Origin: an uncultured Chitinophaga sp.
GTDB taxonomy: Bacteria > Bacteroidota > Bacteroidia > Chitinophagales > Chitinophagaceae
Direction: 5' to 3'
Length of the DNA stretch: 64,000 nucleotides
NCBI RefSeq assembly: GCF_937898475.1
Contig: NZ_CALEJS010000040.1
Location: 237,322 to 301,321 of the forward strand
Under the pieces are notes generated by a model. That model saw only the letters and a program-made list of their open reading frames with translations. It did no database searches and was not told the origin of the DNA. Below are positions 63,346 through 64,000 of this stretch, piece after piece (the first letter of the stretch is position 1; the number at the start of each line of letters is the position of its first letter). The position numbers and the translations under genes are program-made.

Positions 63346-63588
63346 GGGGAATGTAGTTTAATATCATACGCCCAGGTATTGGGATAGGGAGATGATTTTT
63401 GTGTAGTAGAAGGTCTATATCCGTCTTTTAGCGTTTGACTTTTAAACCGATGCATATGATGCTCAAGGGATGGGTATTGCTATCGCAAGAGTAGAAATAC
63501 CAGGAAAATGCATTTGCCTTATTCGATTTAGATTTTTTTAAACCTAACGGTAGGGCTATTCCTGGCCTATACCTTTTAATACTATCCT

Positions 63589-63693
63589 ATGAAAACCTTT
63601 TTTACTGGGAAAGAAGTTTCCCGAACACGAATGTTAGGAGATAGTGCCCCTGTTCTCCTGATAGCTGTCAGGAAAAGAACAGGAAGCTGGTAA
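63589..63693 (+). CDS. Possible small peptide (34 residues)
   Basis: Begins MKTFFTGKEVSRTRMLGDSA and ends RTGSW; basic, no signal peptide or membrane segment. Supported only by its place 45 bases before a good terminator (63738). No family recognised; it may be chance. Confidence 0.2.
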   Translation: MKTFFTGKEVSRTRMLGDSAPVLLIAVRKRTGSW

Positions 63694-63737
63694 ATTATTG
63701 GCCGGTAATTCTTTTTCACCAATAGATTCTAGCTTCG

Positions 63738-63763
63738 AGGCCGTTCTCTAACGGCCTTTTTTT
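63738..63763 (+). terminator. Intrinsic terminator
   Basis: AGGCCGTT (63738-63745), loop CTCT, AACGGCCT, then a run of seven T. It may end the sigma/fecR transcript. Confidence 0.85.
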
Positions 63764-63810
63764 CTAAAGCAGAAGATTTTTGATCAATAAAGAACAGGAA
63801 TACTATCATT

Positions 63811-63891
63811 ATGAAAGTCTTAACGAATCTAAACCCTTTGTCCCTTGAAAAACTTAATCCCACGGCTATGCCGGTTACTGAAACCGATTGA
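63811..63891 (+). CDS. Possible small peptide (26 residues)
   Basis: MKVLTNLNPLSLEKLNPTAM then PVTETD. The LxxLSLEKLN text slightly recalls leader segments of Bacteroidota lanthipeptide precursors (LNKLxLNKETI), but there is no Cys-bearing core before the stop. Very uncertain. Confidence 0.15.
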   Translation: MKVLTNLNPLSLEKLNPTAMPVTETD

Positions 63892-64000
63892 TGTAGCATT
63901 TGATCATGAAAACTTCATCCGGTTGTTACTCCGGCGTAAGGATGGTTGTAAGCCAGCGACCAACCCCATCTTTCTAACAACAAGTCCAGCTTTTAACTTA

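Larger units (their letters stand above)
63346..64000. other. End of window: 655 bases without a clear gene
   Basis: Three very short frames are present: 63589-63693 (34 residues), 63811-63891 (26) and 63906-63977 (23). A terminator stands at 63738. A susC gene in the same direction usually follows fecR; none starts before the window ends. Confidence 0.45.

Overview
The window looks like a chromosome segment of a Bacteroidota bacterium, most probably a member of the Chitinophagaceae (Chitinophaga-like). The support is internal: a gliding-motility ABC ATPase (GldA), a type IX secretion C-terminal sorting domain, SusC/SusD pairs, FecI/FecR pairs, promoters of the Bacteroidota form TTG-N19-TAnnTTTG, weak Shine-Dalgarno sites, and many PUL-style outer-membrane proteins. 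The species is an inference; no rRNA is present.

Positions 1-38900 are compact core genome of balanced base composition. In order they hold: the tail of a SUMF1-domain gliding-type lipoprotein; a secreted ThuA-CBM6-trefoil protein; bcp peroxiredoxin; an M23 peptidase; gldA; eno and ftsB/divIC; nth with a DUF2071 gene; a nucleoside-type transporter with a Gfo/Idh/MocA oxidoreductase; a small exported protein and an OmpA lipoprotein; a 2-oxoacid:ferredoxin oxidoreductase gamma-alpha subunit without its beta subunit beside it; an orphan ECF sigma/anti-sigma pair; a 2H phosphoesterase with a long Gly-Arg-Tyr repeat tail; an AIM24-family protein; a tetR-tolC-mfp-RND efflux operon with a clear promoter and candidate operator; DUF502, hydrolase and phospholipase/nuclease-like genes; serC; DUF1015; a TPR protein; paaN; a YceI protein; a 2TM protein; and a long-chain acyl-CoA ligase.

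At 38973-39047 lies a tRNA-Arg(CCT), followed by a terminator, short G-rich iterons and a tyrosine recombinase reading away from the tRNA. From here the DNA becomes visibly richer in A+T and has long gene-poor gaps, so I read it as the left end of an integrated element whose right end is outside the window. This accessory part carries an S9-type peptidase; a minus-strand group made of two tandemly duplicated 94-residue secreted proteins, a CPYC thioredoxin-like lipoprotein and a 1064-residue fusion of an FAD oxidoreductase to a multi-pass membrane domain; a 1.3 kb gap with a cluster of hairpins and a candidate small RNA; and an outer-membrane barrel protein.

The last 10 kb is a small polysaccharide-utilisation-type locus: susC (with STN domain), susD and a GH2 enzyme on the minus strand, and a divergent ECF sigma/FecR pair that probably senses the state of the STN-bearing SusC. 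The best candidates for something undescribed are the redox/small-protein/fusion group at 44.5-49.2 kb and the structured non-coding DNA at 49.4-50.3 kb.
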